Assembly (NCBI GenBank): GCA_045616985.1 | Contig: JAZLHU010000051.1 | Location: 1-64,000, forward strand | Direction of reading: 5' to 3' | Source: RUG13409 sp045616985 | GTDB lineage: Bacteria; Bacillota; Clostridia; Peptostreptococcales; Anaerovoracaceae | Length of the DNA stretch: 64,000 nt | Part shown: in pieces, positions 18,320 through 27,654 of the stretch | How positions within the stretch are numbered: the stretch's first letter is position 1 | Layout of the letters: each line of letters begins with the position of its first letter | Notes under the pieces: generated by a model | The model's database searches: none | Told to the model about the DNA's origin: nothing | Seen by the model: the letters and a program-made list of their open reading frames with translations, nothing else | Program-made: the position numbers and the translations under genes

Positions 18320-18705
18320 ACAAAGAATCACTTTCATCCGCGCAGGTGCAGCGCTGCTTTTGAAACATCAGCTCTGCTTCCTAAGCTCCCTGATAAAAGT
18401 GTATTTGTGGCGAAAAGAAGCAGAAAAAATCAAAAAGACACATTTTCTCAAAAAAAGAGGCACATGTGAGCCTGTTCTATGAAGAAAAAACAGCCCTTTG
18501 TGACTATTTTTAACGGGAAAAACAGTTTGGACACAAAAAGACCTTATAAATTGTACCAAATAGAAAAAACACATCATTTTTGGCACAAGTGAGAAAATTG
18601 AAAAATGTAAGCTATATCACATACACAAATGCCTTGCCTAAGCTCCGGATAAAAGTGTATTCAATGCAATTTGCAAAAGCAGTAGACACAAATGCATTCA
18701 CTTAA
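18320..18705 (+). repeat. Dispersed repeat element B, near-complete copy
   Basis: About 390 nt matching 60737-61120 closely, with long near-identical blocks (CAGCCCTTTGTGACTATTTT; GACCTTATAAATTGTACC; CTCCGGATAAAAGTGTATTC). A short divergent stretch around 18445-18475 breaks any reading frame shared between the copies, so it is not coding. Element A follows immediately in both places. This fills most of the 637-nt gap between rsmA and the third M42 gene. Confidence 0.8.
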
Positions 18706-18889
18706 TCTCAGAAAGCGCGAAAGGTCTTTGCGAAGACATTTGGGGAAGCCGGTTCTTAGCGACTGGCAAGCGGCAGACGAAGGAGCAAAGGGCAAAGCCG
18801 GCGGCTTTGGCACTTTGAGACTGAAATCTGCGCGCAGACAGAGCTTAGAACCGATGCAGGGGTCCCCAATAGCGGAAGCGTGTCTGAGA
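18706..18889 (+). repeat. Dispersed repeat element A, copy 4
   Basis: Forward copy; core starts AAGCCGGTTCTTAGCG at 18746. The ends pair through TCTCAGA (18706-18712) and TCTGAGA (18883-18889). It lies 55 nt before the third M42 start. Confidence 0.85.
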
Positions 18890-18943
18890 AATGGTATTAC
18901 GAATTTTCGTACTGATAACAAGATAATAGAAAGGAACATCAAA

Positions 18944-19948
18944 ATGGAAGCACTTGAAATACTGAAGAAGCTTAATGCCTGCTTCGGTCCATCCGGAAAC
19001 GAAGGCGAAGCTGCAAAGAAAATCCGCACTATGGTTCATCTGTATGCAGATGACATAAAAACAGACACAATGGGCAATTTGATCTGTCACGTTAAGGGAA
19101 ACGGGCCGAAGCTGATGATCGCAGCTCATATGGACTCTATCGGTCTTATAGTCACGCACATCGAAAAGAACGGTATGCTCAGATTCGGTGCAGTAGGCGG
19201 CGTTCACGCAGCAGACATACTTTCAATGCCTGTCAGATTTAAGGACGGCCTTGTGGGCGTTGTAAACCAAAATGATGATGCAAAAAAGCCGGAGCTTGAT
19301 TCCATGTTTATAGACATAGGCGCCACAACAAAAGCAGAGGCAGAGAAAATGATTACCTTAGGCGACATGGCTGTTTGGGATATGCCTGTAAGAGCGCTCG
19401 GAAAAGATTACGTTGCATCACCTTATATAGATAACAGAGCAGGCTGTGCAGCGGCAATGCTTGCAATGCAGCTTCTGGGAAATCCGAAGACCCGCAGAAA
19501 GGCTCTTTCCTATGACACGTATTTTGTATTCACCGTTCAGGAGGAGGTTGGACTTCGCGGCGCAAAGCCCGCAAGCTTCGGCATTGATCCTCAGTACGGC
19601 ATCGTTGTAGACACCACACTTGTGGACGACGTTCCGAAGTCCAGCCATACAGGCACGTCCGTTCTGGGCGGCGGCGCAGCGATCAAGGTAATGGATAAGT
19701 CCGTTATCTGCCATCCTGAAATGGTCGAAGCACTTTGCGCAAAGGCAAAATCAAAAAAAATCAAATATCAGCTCGACGTATTAAAGGCAGGCGGAACCGA
19801 TGCAGGCGAAATGAGGAAGAATGCATGCGGCGTTTGGACAGGCGGAGTTTCCGTTGCAACGCGCTACATCCATTCTCCGCAGGAGGTCTGCTCGATCTCC
19901 GATATCGAAGCCTGCGCAAAGCTCCTTGCTGAGTTTTGCAGGCAGTAA
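18944..19948 (+). CDS. M42 family metallo-aminopeptidase (third of three)
   Basis: A 334-aa M42 peptidase, separated from the other two by about 2.5 kb. Motifs: IAAHMDSIGLIVTH, YIDNRAGC, VQEEVGLRGAKPA, and C-terminal RYIHSPQEV. The start is the ATG at 18944 with AAAGGAAC 9 nt upstream; an open frame upstream runs through element A and is not real coding sequence. The shikimate kinase gene follows 18 nt later, so the two are probably co-transcribed with the genes further on. Confidence 0.87.
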   Translation: MEALEILKKLNACFGPSGNEGEAAKKIRTMVHLYADDIKTDTMGNLICHVKGNGPKLMIAAHMDSIGLIVTHIEKNGMLRFGAVGGVHAADILSMPVRFKDGLVGVVNQNDDAKKPELDSMFIDIGATTKAEAEKMITLGDMAVWDMPVRALGKDYVASPYIDNRAGCAAAMLAMQLLGNPKTRRKALSYDTYFVFTVQEEVGLRGAKPASFGIDPQYGIVVDTTLVDDVPKSSHTGTSVLGGGAAIKVMDKSVICHPEMVEALCAKAKSKKIKYQLDVLKAGGTDAGEMRKNACGVWTGGVSVATRYIHSPQEVCSISDIEACAKLLAEFCRQ

Positions 19949-19966
19949 AATGATATAGAAACAGTA

Positions 19967-20476
19967 ATGAAACAAAATATTGTTATAATAGGTATGCCGG
20001 GGTCCGGCAAAACCACCGTCGGCAGAGTCGTTGCCGAAAAACTTAATTTAAAGCACGTGGATGGCGATGTCATTATGGAAGAACGCGAGGGCATGAAGCT
20101 GTGCGATATCATTGCTCAAAAAGGAAATGATTACACTCTTTGGCTTGAAGAAAACGTTCTTTCCACGCTGGACGTTGAGGGATATGTAATATCCCCCGGA
20201 GGAAGCTGCATCTACTATCCGAAGGCCATGGAGCATTTAAAAGAAATTGCAGCAGTTGTCTATCTTCAGGTGGACTGGCCCGAGCTTGAAAGAAGATGCA
20301 AGGACCCTGTCGGGCGCGGAATAATTTTTAAACCCGGCGAAACATTAAAATCACTTTATGATATGCGATGCCCGCTGTACGAAAAATGGGCAGAGCTTAC
20401 AATCAACACAACAAACAATGAAAGCAGAGAACAATCTGCGCTCCAGGTTATAGAAGCATTGAAAGGGGTAAAATAG
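19967..20476 (+). CDS. aroK: Shikimate kinase
   Basis: A 169-aa P-loop kinase that phosphorylates shikimate at the 3-hydroxyl in the chorismate pathway. Walker A GMPGSGKTT (about residues 9-17); HVDGD (about 31-35) supplies the shikimate- and metal-binding Asp; the GG of SPGGSC and the lid Arg in VGRG are present. Length matches monofunctional AroK. It lies one base before the next gene, so a core metabolic kinase is tightly coupled to an unknown 1191-aa protein. Confidence 0.85.
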   Translation: MKQNIVIIGMPGSGKTTVGRVVAEKLNLKHVDGDVIMEEREGMKLCDIIAQKGNDYTLWLEENVLSTLDVEGYVISPGGSCIYYPKAMEHLKEIAAVVYLQVDWPELERRCKDPVGRGIIFKPGETLKSLYDMRCPLYEKWAELTINTTNNESREQSALQVIEALKGVK

Positions 20477-20477
20477 T

Positions 20478-23400
20478 ATGCCGACAAAAGAAGAATTAAG
20501 ACAAGCGCTGCTTGAAAACATTGCAAAAATCCAGCAGGTAGTTCCGGACTTTGCCATGACCGAAGAACAGATTGAGCAATGCGTTTCGGACCGGAAGTAC
20601 GAGATTTTTAAGAGCCTTCAGGGAAAGAAAAAACTGCACGGAAAAGAATTTGATAAAGAAAAAAACGACATTATCGATCAATATTGCGACTCGCTGGCAA
20701 CGCACAAGTCCTTTACCCGCAATATCGGACACATGTGCAAATACGAAAACAGCGAAGAGGACAAGGCATACAACAAGGAACTCTTTTCCAATCTTACCCG
20801 CGATGACGAGATAGGCGAAGAGGCTCGCGATGAATATATCAGGAGAACAATGAACATTCCGTTCAATTACGATCTTGATTTTCTTGTTTCAAATCCGAGT
20901 GATGAGGAGCTTATTAAATACAGCTTGGAGCACGAAGACGAAGGTGCCATCGGAATGGCTTTTTCGAGCTATTTAGACCAGCTCGGAACCGACGTTGAAT
21001 ATAAGGATCCGGCAGCAATGAAGCAGTTTGGACTTCTTGCAACATCCTTTGGTACATACATTCAGAATATCAGAAGCTTTATGGAATCCAAGTATTATTT
21101 TACAATGCCGTTTTCCTATATGAGTGGAGAGCAATTTGTGCGCTTCAGAGATAATCGTGATAAGTTCCCGGGATATAACGATATGATAATGTCCGGTGAC
21201 GATTCGCTAAACGATCTTTTGACCTTTGAAGAGATGAGAAGAGCTGTCCCTGCGGACGTTCAGAAATTCAAGAGTCTTAATTATAAACCATGGACCAGAA
21301 GAGATTACGAATACACTGCGCCAAAGGAAGTCCGCATCGTAGGCGGATACGAAAACAGAATTGAAGCACTTATTGCTGCATGTGATATGATTGCAGGCTT
21401 GGGCGAGGAAGTCGCAGGCAATAAGATGCAGTCCTTAAAGTCCATAGCAGCAAACACCAGGCTTTTGTTCTCGTCTCTTAACGATTTCCCGGGCGAAGAA
21501 GCACTCAAAAATCTTGCTCGGGCAGCCGGGGATCTTTCAAGAGGTATCTACACGTATATCAAGGACAAGGATGTCGCAGCAAACGAGGATCCGCAGTTTA
21601 AGGCAAGTGTAAAGGAATTGGAAAATTCCATGAAGAGGCTTGATCCGCTTAAGACTGAGACGGGATTAAAGAGTCTTATCAGAAACGCAAAGGAAGACAG
21701 AGAGAAGATTCTTTCCTGGTACAACTCGCTTAAGGAGACTCTCAAAAACGATCCCGAGATTAATCTTGATATCACCAAGCCTACGGACATGATTTCCATT
21801 AAGACCTGTGATTTTAAGGTTAACGAGGATACGATTTCCATAGGAGATCCTACGGAATACAAGGGATCCTTAAGCTATGCTTTTATTCCGAAAAACCTAA
21901 GCGCAGACAATCACTTTGATTCCTACTCTGCAAAAGACGAGCCCCCTTATCCGGGATCAGATGAACAGGAAGAAATCATAGAGGCTGTAAATTCGTATGA
22001 AACAGCATTTACTGTATACGGCAACAAGGTGCTGGAGCTTGAAAATGCATACAATATGAATTACGCTCCGGAGAAGCTCAAAAGGCTTGAAAATGAGCTT
22101 ACGGAAGCAAAGAAGGAAAGATTCGAGTCATATAAAAGATTTGCTGAGACCAATAACAGGATATTCGGCGCAAAGCATGCATGGACATTAAAGAATCAGA
22201 AGCAGTTCGATCCGAACAACAAAGAAGATTACAAGCAGATAAAATATCTTTATCAGCAGGCAGAAAAAGGTCTTTTGTATGTTGACCTTGCGAGTGCCGA
22301 TTCCGAACAGAAATATCAGATCGGAGTAAATGCAAATACAAAGACCGCAGATATTATCAAGACCAGGGGTGCCAATGCTGCAAGACCGCAGGTCATTGCC
22401 TCTGTTTTTGATGCATTAAAGAACGGTGAGCCTAAAGAAAGACTCGGACGCGGAGCGGAATACTACGATTTTATTGCCGCTCATTATAAGGAATTCGAAA
22501 AGGAAAACGGTACTGATATCAGATTCCTTGCCGACTTTGTGGGAAAGCCGCCGGTAAAGCCGGCAGAGGTTGCTAAGCCGGGCGCTCTTTCATGGTTTAA
22601 GCGCATCATTTCTTTTGGTATCGCAAACGGCGACTTCAAAAAATACGACCAATACGAAAGAGATCTTGCGGACTATAACCGTAAGGCAGAAGAATATCCA
22701 AGATTAAAAGAAGAGGCAAGAAAAAGGAATCTTGCTTCATATGACGGTGTAATAAAGTTTATAAACAAGTATTCCAAAGAGCTTGGTATGCAGGCTCCTG
22801 AAGGTGTAGAAAGAGTCGGAGAAGTTACGGAAAACATGATCCGTATCCACTACACAGAGGAAAATCCACTGGATCTTTCGGAAGAATACGAAGCAAAGGG
22901 TATAAGCCAATCCATGCTTAAGATAGAATTCCGCGTCGATGCAGCCTTCAGAATCGAAGCACACGAAAAGCCTGAGATGTTTAATCAGGATGGCAGCATC
23001 AAAGAAGATGCATCCAAGGAATACTGGAATCAGAAAAAAGAGCTTCAAAAGGAAGGCGATCTGGCGGGAATCAAAAAAGTAGAAGATAAGCTTTCCGAGG
23101 CAAGAGAAGGCTGGAAGAAGCGCATTGAGGAAAAGGCAAAGCAGCAAAGGCTTGAAGAAACAAAGCAGCTTCAAAAAGAGATGAAAGAAGCTGCAAAGAA
23201 AAATGCTCAGGCTGAAAGAGTTGAAATGGGAAATGCCCTCAGCGATAAGCGCAATGCCCTTTACGGTAAGAGCGTGGATATCAAAGAGCAGCTTGAAGAT
23301 CTTGAAGATCTTGATGTTCCAAAGGATAAGCTTGTTAAAGTTTCTACCGGATGGGCTTCCAAATCATTTAACGAATATGTCAAGAATATCGGAAGACTCT

Positions 23401-24053
23401 TTGCGGAAAAGCCGACGGAGCTTTGGGAAAAGGGTGTTCAGGCGCTTGGAATTTTGGCATGTCAAAACCAGCAATACTATGCTGACGGAAGCGAAAAGCC
23501 GTTCAACATTTTAAAGACAAGCCCGGAAATTCTTCCGGAGGTCAATGCGCTTATCGACGTTTCCAATCATCCGGAAAGAAAAGAGGCAAATAAGGTTCTG
23601 CTGGATAAAATCAAAAATGCAATGGCAGATCCTAATCCAAGCCACAGGGAAAATACAGCAATGATAATCGATTCCATGAGTGATATTGCATCTTGCGAAT
23701 TGATCATTAACGGAGGAGTAAATAATTTTAGTGACGATATGTCAAAGGTAAGCCCGGGCCTCTTTGTTTGCGCCGGTCTTGCCCGCAGCGGAATCAGGCA
23801 ATGCCAGAACAATCCGGATCTTGACTTTGATTTCAGAGAAGACTTTGCAGTTCACGAAGACCCGGATAAGCCGCCCGTATCCCTTGCCGAAGCAAGAGAA
23901 TCGGTTCTTGACTTTGCAAACAAGTGCACAAGAATCAGAACTGCCGTAAGTAAGCTCAACATGTATACGCAGGAGTATAAGGAAATAAAAGAAAAGCCGC
24001 TTGAAGTTGAACCTGAGAAGCTCACAATCAAGCGTGGATTAAACATTGATTAG
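20478..24053 (+). CDS. Large alpha-helical protein of unknown function, 1191 aa
   Basis: No family recognised. The start ATG has GAAAGGGG upstream and lies 1 nt after aroK. No signal peptide or membrane helix is visible apart from a short amphipathic stretch WFKRIISFGIANG (about residue 705). Predicted helical and highly charged throughout, with a long Lys/Glu coiled coil at about residues 860-925 (EEKAKQQRLEETKQLQKEMK). An extended, Pro-rich segment lies near 490-505. The style (N-terminal MP, cytosolic look, long helical bundles) resembles the 318-aa and 697-aa proteins. Candidates include a scaffold for the downstream polyphosphate enzymes or a substrate of the secretion system at 37-54 kb; neither is shown. 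Confidence 0.75.
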   Translation: MPTKEELRQALLENIAKIQQVVPDFAMTEEQIEQCVSDRKYEIFKSLQGKKKLHGKEFDKEKNDIIDQYCDSLATHKSFTRNIGHMCKYENSEEDKAYNKELFSNLTRDDEIGEEARDEYIRRTMNIPFNYDLDFLVSNPSDEELIKYSLEHEDEGAIGMAFSSYLDQLGTDVEYKDPAAMKQFGLLATSFGTYIQNIRSFMESKYYFTMPFSYMSGEQFVRFRDNRDKFPGYNDMIMSGDDSLNDLLTFEEMRRAVPADVQKFKSLNYKPWTRRDYEYTAPKEVRIVGGYENRIEALIAACDMIAGLGEEVAGNKMQSLKSIAANTRLLFSSLNDFPGEEALKNLARAAGDLSRGIYTYIKDKDVAANEDPQFKASVKELENSMKRLDPLKTETGLKSLIRNAKEDREKILSWYNSLKETLKNDPEINLDITKPTDMISIKTCDFKVNEDTISIGDPTEYKGSLSYAFIPKNLSADNHFDSYSAKDEPPYPGSDEQEEIIEAVNSYETAFTVYGNKVLELENAYNMNYAPEKLKRLENELTEAKKERFESYKRFAETNNRIFGAKHAWTLKNQKQFDPNNKEDYKQIKYLYQQAEKGLLYVDLASADSEQKYQIGVNANTKTADIIKTRGANAARPQVIASVFDALKNGEPKERLGRGAEYYDFIAAHYKEFEKENGTDIRFLADFVGKPPVKPAEVAKPGALSWFKRIISFGIANGDFKKYDQYERDLADYNRKAEEYPRLKEEARKRNLASYDGVIKFINKYSKELGMQAPEGVERVGEVTENMIRIHYTEENPLDLSEEYEAKGISQSMLKIEFRVDAAFRIEAHEKPEMFNQDGSIKEDASKEYWNQKKELQKEGDLAGIKKVEDKLSEAREGWKKRIEEKAKQQRLEETKQLQKEMKEAAKKNAQAERVEMGNALSDKRNALYGKSVDIKEQLEDLEDLDVPKDKLVKVSTGWASKSFNEYVKNIGRLFAEKPTELWEKGVQALGILACQNQQYYADGSEKPFNILKTSPEILPEVNALIDVSNHPERKEANKVLLDKIKNAMADPNPSHRENTAMIIDSMSDIASCELIINGGVNNFSDDMSKVSPGLFVCAGLARSGIRQCQNNPDLDFDFREDFAVHEDPDKPPVSLAEARESVLDFANKCTRIRTAVSKLNMYTQEYKEIKEKPLEVEPEKLTIKRGLNID

Positions 24054-24066
24054 CAAGGAGCATGTC

Positions 24067-25482
24067 ATGACAGCAAAAGAGTATCGCGACGCCATAAGCG
24101 CAAAGCTTCAGGAAATCAAGGCAAAAGGGATCCCGTTTGTAGTATTTATCGACGGCTGGGATTCTGCCGGAAAGGGATATACGATCAACGAGCTTATCAA
24201 GGGTATCGACCCGAGATTCTACAGCGTTGTATCCGATAAGATATATGCGGAGTTCGAGCGTTTTCCTTTTCTCTACAGATATTATGTTCAGCTTCCCATA
24301 GACGGAACATTTAAAATTTTCGACGGAAGCTACATGACATCAACGATCAGCGATTGCTTTAAGGGCAATCTCTCTGTTGATGATTATCATGCAAGAATCA
24401 GATCCATCAACGATTTTGAAAGGACGCTTCAAAACAACGGCTATATTGTATTAAAGCTTTTCTTAAACATCAGCGAAAAGGAACAGCTTAAGAGAATGAA
24501 CAAAAGCCTTTCGGCAGGCTATAAGTCATGGAAGGTCACAAAGGAAGACAGAAGCCAGAACGCCAATTATAAAAACTGGAAGAAGAGCTTTGCATCCTTT
24601 ATGACAGACACAGGCGTAAATGCTCCGTGGCATATCCTTGATGCAGCAGACAAAAAGGATGTTAAGCTTGAAGTCCTTAAGCTTTTATACGAAACGATAG
24701 AAATCGCTCTTGCAAAGGGAAAGCTTGTCGGAGAACCGTACGAAGAGGAATTTGAGCTTGCTCCGTTTACGCCGCTTGCCGATATTGATTTAAGCCCGGC
24801 GCTTACAGAAGATGAATACGAAGAAAAGCTTAAAAAGCTTGAAAAGAGGATCCATAAGCTCCACTCAAAGGTTTACAAGAAAAAAATTCCCGTAATTCTT
24901 GCATTCGAGGGCTGGGATGCTGCCGGAAAGGGCGGTGCAATCAAAAGAGTTGCCTATCCGCTGGACCCGAGAGGCTTCTGCGTAATCCCCGTTGCTTCGC
25001 CCCAAGCTTACGAAAAGAAGAGACACTTCCTCTGGAGATTTTATACAAAGCTTCCGAAGACAGGTCATGTTCACATTTTCGACCGTACCTGGTACGGAAG
25101 AGTTATGGTTGAAAGGCTTGAAGGCTTCTGCGAAGAAGACGACTGGAAGAGAGCATACAACGAGATCAACGAGTTTGAGCGCGACCTTACAGACTGGGGC
25201 GCAATAGTTCTTAAGTTCTGGCTTCAGATAGATAAGGACACTCAGCTTGAAAGATTTACGGAAAGACAAAACACTCCTGAAAAGCAGTGGAAGATAACAG
25301 ATGAGGATTGGCGCAACAGAGAAAAGTGGGATGATTATGAAGCCGCAGTTAATGAAATGATTTCAAAAACATCCACAAAGGATGCGCCATGGCATATCAT
25401 AGAAGCAAAGGACAAGCTTTACGCAAGGATCAAGGTGATGGAAATCGTTGCCGATGCAATGGAAAAGGCGGCAGAGGATTAG
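24067..25482 (+). CDS. pap: Polyphosphate:AMP phosphotransferase (tandem PPK2, class II)
   Basis: A 471-aa protein with two PPK2 domains in tandem, the layout of polyphosphate:AMP phosphotransferase, which makes ADP from AMP using polyphosphate. The first domain has FIDGWDSAGKG (about 27-37), the second FEGWDAAGKGG (about 279-289) and HIFDRTWYGRVMVERLEGF. In this class the C-terminal copy is the active one; the N-terminal copy here lacks the DRTWYGR arginine signature, reading FDGSYMTS instead. AAGGAG lies 6 nt before the ATG at 24067; the earlier start at 24046 overlaps the previous gene. It is followed 24 nt later by ppk1. Confidence 0.88.
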   Translation: MTAKEYRDAISAKLQEIKAKGIPFVVFIDGWDSAGKGYTINELIKGIDPRFYSVVSDKIYAEFERFPFLYRYYVQLPIDGTFKIFDGSYMTSTISDCFKGNLSVDDYHARIRSINDFERTLQNNGYIVLKLFLNISEKEQLKRMNKSLSAGYKSWKVTKEDRSQNANYKNWKKSFASFMTDTGVNAPWHILDAADKKDVKLEVLKLLYETIEIALAKGKLVGEPYEEEFELAPFTPLADIDLSPALTEDEYEEKLKKLEKRIHKLHSKVYKKKIPVILAFEGWDAAGKGGAIKRVAYPLDPRGFCVIPVASPQAYEKKRHFLWRFYTKLPKTGHVHIFDRTWYGRVMVERLEGFCEEDDWKRAYNEINEFERDLTDWGAIVLKFWLQIDKDTQLERFTERQNTPEKQWKITDEDWRNREKWDDYEAAVNEMISKTSTKDAPWHIIEAKDKLYARIKVMEIVADAMEKAAED

Positions 25483-25506
25483 ACAGAAGAAACGAGGGGT
25501 TTGCAG

Positions 25507-27597
25507 ATGAAGATTCCGAAGAATTGCTACATAAGCAGAGATCTTTCATGGCTCGCTTTTAACGAGAGAGTTCTGATGCAGGCGAAAACAGAAAGCATTC
25601 CGATTCTGGAACGCCTTAAGTTTTTGTCCATTTACTATTCTAATCTTGAAGAATTCTTTATGGTAAGAATCGGTTCTCTTGACCACAGGGCAAAATATAT
25701 TCCGAATTTCAGGGACGAAAAGACGGGAAGAACCGCAGCCGAAGAGCTTAAAAAGCTTTTCGCGGCAGTTGCCCGTCAGCAAAAAAAGGCTCAGGAGATC
25801 TACGATAAGCTTGTATCAGACCTTGCCGGCTTCGGAATAAACAAGCTGGACTTTAAGCATCTGTCAAAGGCAGATGAGCTTATGACAAAAAGGCTCTTTA
25901 CTCAATATAAGGACCTTTTGTCTCCAAGGATCATAGACAGCCAGCATCCGCTTCCGTTCCTTACGGGCGGCGAGAGCTATGCCTGCGTACTCCTGTCTAA
26001 AAACGAAAGAGAAAAGCTCGGGATAATTTCCCTGTACAGGCTTCCGAAATATACAAGCTACGAGGATGCGGACGGCAGACAGAAGCTGGTTATTGTGTCC
26101 GAGCTTATCAATTACTATGTTGCAAGCCTGTTCAAAAAATCCGTTGTCAAATCAAGGGCGATCATCAGGGTGACCAGAAATGCCGACGTTTTCTTTGAGG
26201 ATTACGAAAAGGAAGAAAAGGAAGATTCCCGCTTTGATATGAAAAAGCTCCTTAAAAAGCGCAAGCGGGCCATGCCTGTAAGGCTTGAGCTTTTCGGAAA
26301 GCCCTCCGAAAAGCTTATCAGTATTCTGACTGAGCAGGTCGGTCTGTCTCCAAAAGAGGTATTTATCGGACAGGTTCCGTTCGATCTTAACTTCCCGTCG
26401 GTAATTTCCGCAAAACCGGAATACAAATATCCGCCAAGAAAGAGCGTAAAGACGGTTCAACTGGCAAAGGGAGAGTATTTTGAATATCTTAAGCACAACG
26501 ATATTATGCTCAGCTTCCCGTACCAGAGTATTTCAAGCTTTATAGACCTTGTATATGAGGCTGCCGATGACCCCGGCGTTGAATCCGTCAGCATTACTCT
26601 CTACCGGCTGGCTGCTTCAAGCCGTCTTGCGGCCGCTCTTGCTTATGCGGCAGACAAGGGAAAGGACGTTTTGTGCCTTTTGGAGCTTCGCGCCCGCTTT
26701 GACGAGCAGAATAACGTAGACTACAGCGAGGTTTTGGAGGAGGCGGGCTGCTCCGTTATATACGGTCTGGAAAAGTTTAAGGTCCACAGCAAGCTTATGC
26801 TTATAAAGAAAAAGGACCAAAACGGGGCAATTTCATATATAACCCAGCTTGGGACCGGCAATTACAACGAGGTCACATCGGAGCAATACACCGATATTTC
26901 GATAATTACGGCAGATGAGGCTGTCGGAAGGGATGCGGATCTTGTGTTTAAGGCGCTTGCCATAGGGGAAATTCCGCCTGATACGGAGCATCTTCTCATG
27001 GCGCCTAAGGGATTTAAGAAAAAGCTTCTTAAGGCTCTTGATAAGGAAAAGGAAAAAGGCCCTGCCGGCAGGGTGAGCATTAAGGTAAATTCCTTAAACG
27101 ACCTTGATATTATGCAGAAATTCATAGAATGTTCCCGGGCAGGGGTCAGAATCGAGCTCTTTATAAGAGGTATCTGCTGCCTTAAGCCGGGTCTTGCCGG
27201 ATTTACGGACAATATCAGCGTAAAGAGCATAGTGGGACGGTATCTGGAGCATTCCAGAATATATATAATAGGAAGCGGATCCGACAAAAAGGTATTTGTA
27301 GGATCGGGCGACCTTTTAAACAGAAATACCGAAAGAAGGGTCGAGGCCTTCATTGAAATCAAGTCTCCGGCAATTATGTCCGATGTTCTTGAAATTATGG
27401 AAGCCTTCAGGGCAGACATAAATAACTCCTGGATCATGCAGCCGGACGGTGCTTATCAGAAGCTTCCGTATGCCGCAGGCAATGATTCCTTTGAAAAGCT
27501 GTATGATTATTTCAGTAAAAGAGTTATAACACCGGGCAAAATATTAAAGCCAAAGGCTAAATTCAGGTTAAAAGAATTATTTGCTCTTGCAAAATAA
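25507..27597 (+). CDS. ppk1: Polyphosphate kinase 1
   Basis: A 696-aa PPK1, reversibly polymerising the ATP gamma-phosphate into polyphosphate. N-terminal domain opens with YISRDLSWLAFNERVL. The autophosphorylated His is in KFKVHSKLML (His about 427) and the second catalytic His in LEHSRIYI (about 582). Other signature stretches are SITLYRLA and GTGNYNEVTSEQYTDISI. Start: ATG at 25507 with GAGGGG 7 nt upstream; a TTG at 25501 is also in frame. Together with the upstream PPK2 protein the cell can store ATP as polyphosphate and return it to AMP. Confidence 0.9.
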   Translation: MKIPKNCYISRDLSWLAFNERVLMQAKTESIPILERLKFLSIYYSNLEEFFMVRIGSLDHRAKYIPNFRDEKTGRTAAEELKKLFAAVARQQKKAQEIYDKLVSDLAGFGINKLDFKHLSKADELMTKRLFTQYKDLLSPRIIDSQHPLPFLTGGESYACVLLSKNEREKLGIISLYRLPKYTSYEDADGRQKLVIVSELINYYVASLFKKSVVKSRAIIRVTRNADVFFEDYEKEEKEDSRFDMKKLLKKRKRAMPVRLELFGKPSEKLISILTEQVGLSPKEVFIGQVPFDLNFPSVISAKPEYKYPPRKSVKTVQLAKGEYFEYLKHNDIMLSFPYQSISSFIDLVYEAADDPGVESVSITLYRLAASSRLAAALAYAADKGKDVLCLLELRARFDEQNNVDYSEVLEEAGCSVIYGLEKFKVHSKLMLIKKKDQNGAISYITQLGTGNYNEVTSEQYTDISIITADEAVGRDADLVFKALAIGEIPPDTEHLLMAPKGFKKKLLKALDKEKEKGPAGRVSIKVNSLNDLDIMQKFIECSRAGVRIELFIRGICCLKPGLAGFTDNISVKSIVGRYLEHSRIYIIGSGSDKKVFVGSGDLLNRNTERRVEAFIEIKSPAIMSDVLEIMEAFRADINNSWIMQPDGAYQKLPYAAGNDSFEKLYDYFSKRVITPGKILKPKAKFRLKELFALAK

Positions 27598-27636
27598 GTT
27601 AAAACGAGTTAAAATAAGTTAAAAAACAAGTTAAAC
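27597..27636 (+). repeat. Phased AGTTAAA repeats
   Basis: Four copies of AGTTAAA(A/C) at 27597, 27607, 27617 and 27629, spaced 10, 10 and 12 nt, starting on the last base of the ppk1 stop codon and ending 18 nt before the next ATG. They could be a binding site or slippage products. Confidence 0.5.
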
Positions 27637-27654
27637 CTATTTCAGAGCAGGGAA

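Noticed and set aside
18368..18586. 72-aa reverse-strand protein in element B
   Set aside because: The second copy of B is frame-shifted in the divergent stretch, so the frame is not conserved; a non-coding role is more likely.
18661..19029. Reverse-strand reading frames with a recurring peptide (KVPKPxALPFAPSSAACQSL) at 18.7, 61.1, 17.0 and 63.6 kb
   Set aside because: They are translations of element A. The frames start and end differently in each copy, have no ribosome sites and run into neighbouring genes; conservation is at DNA level and centred on pairing.
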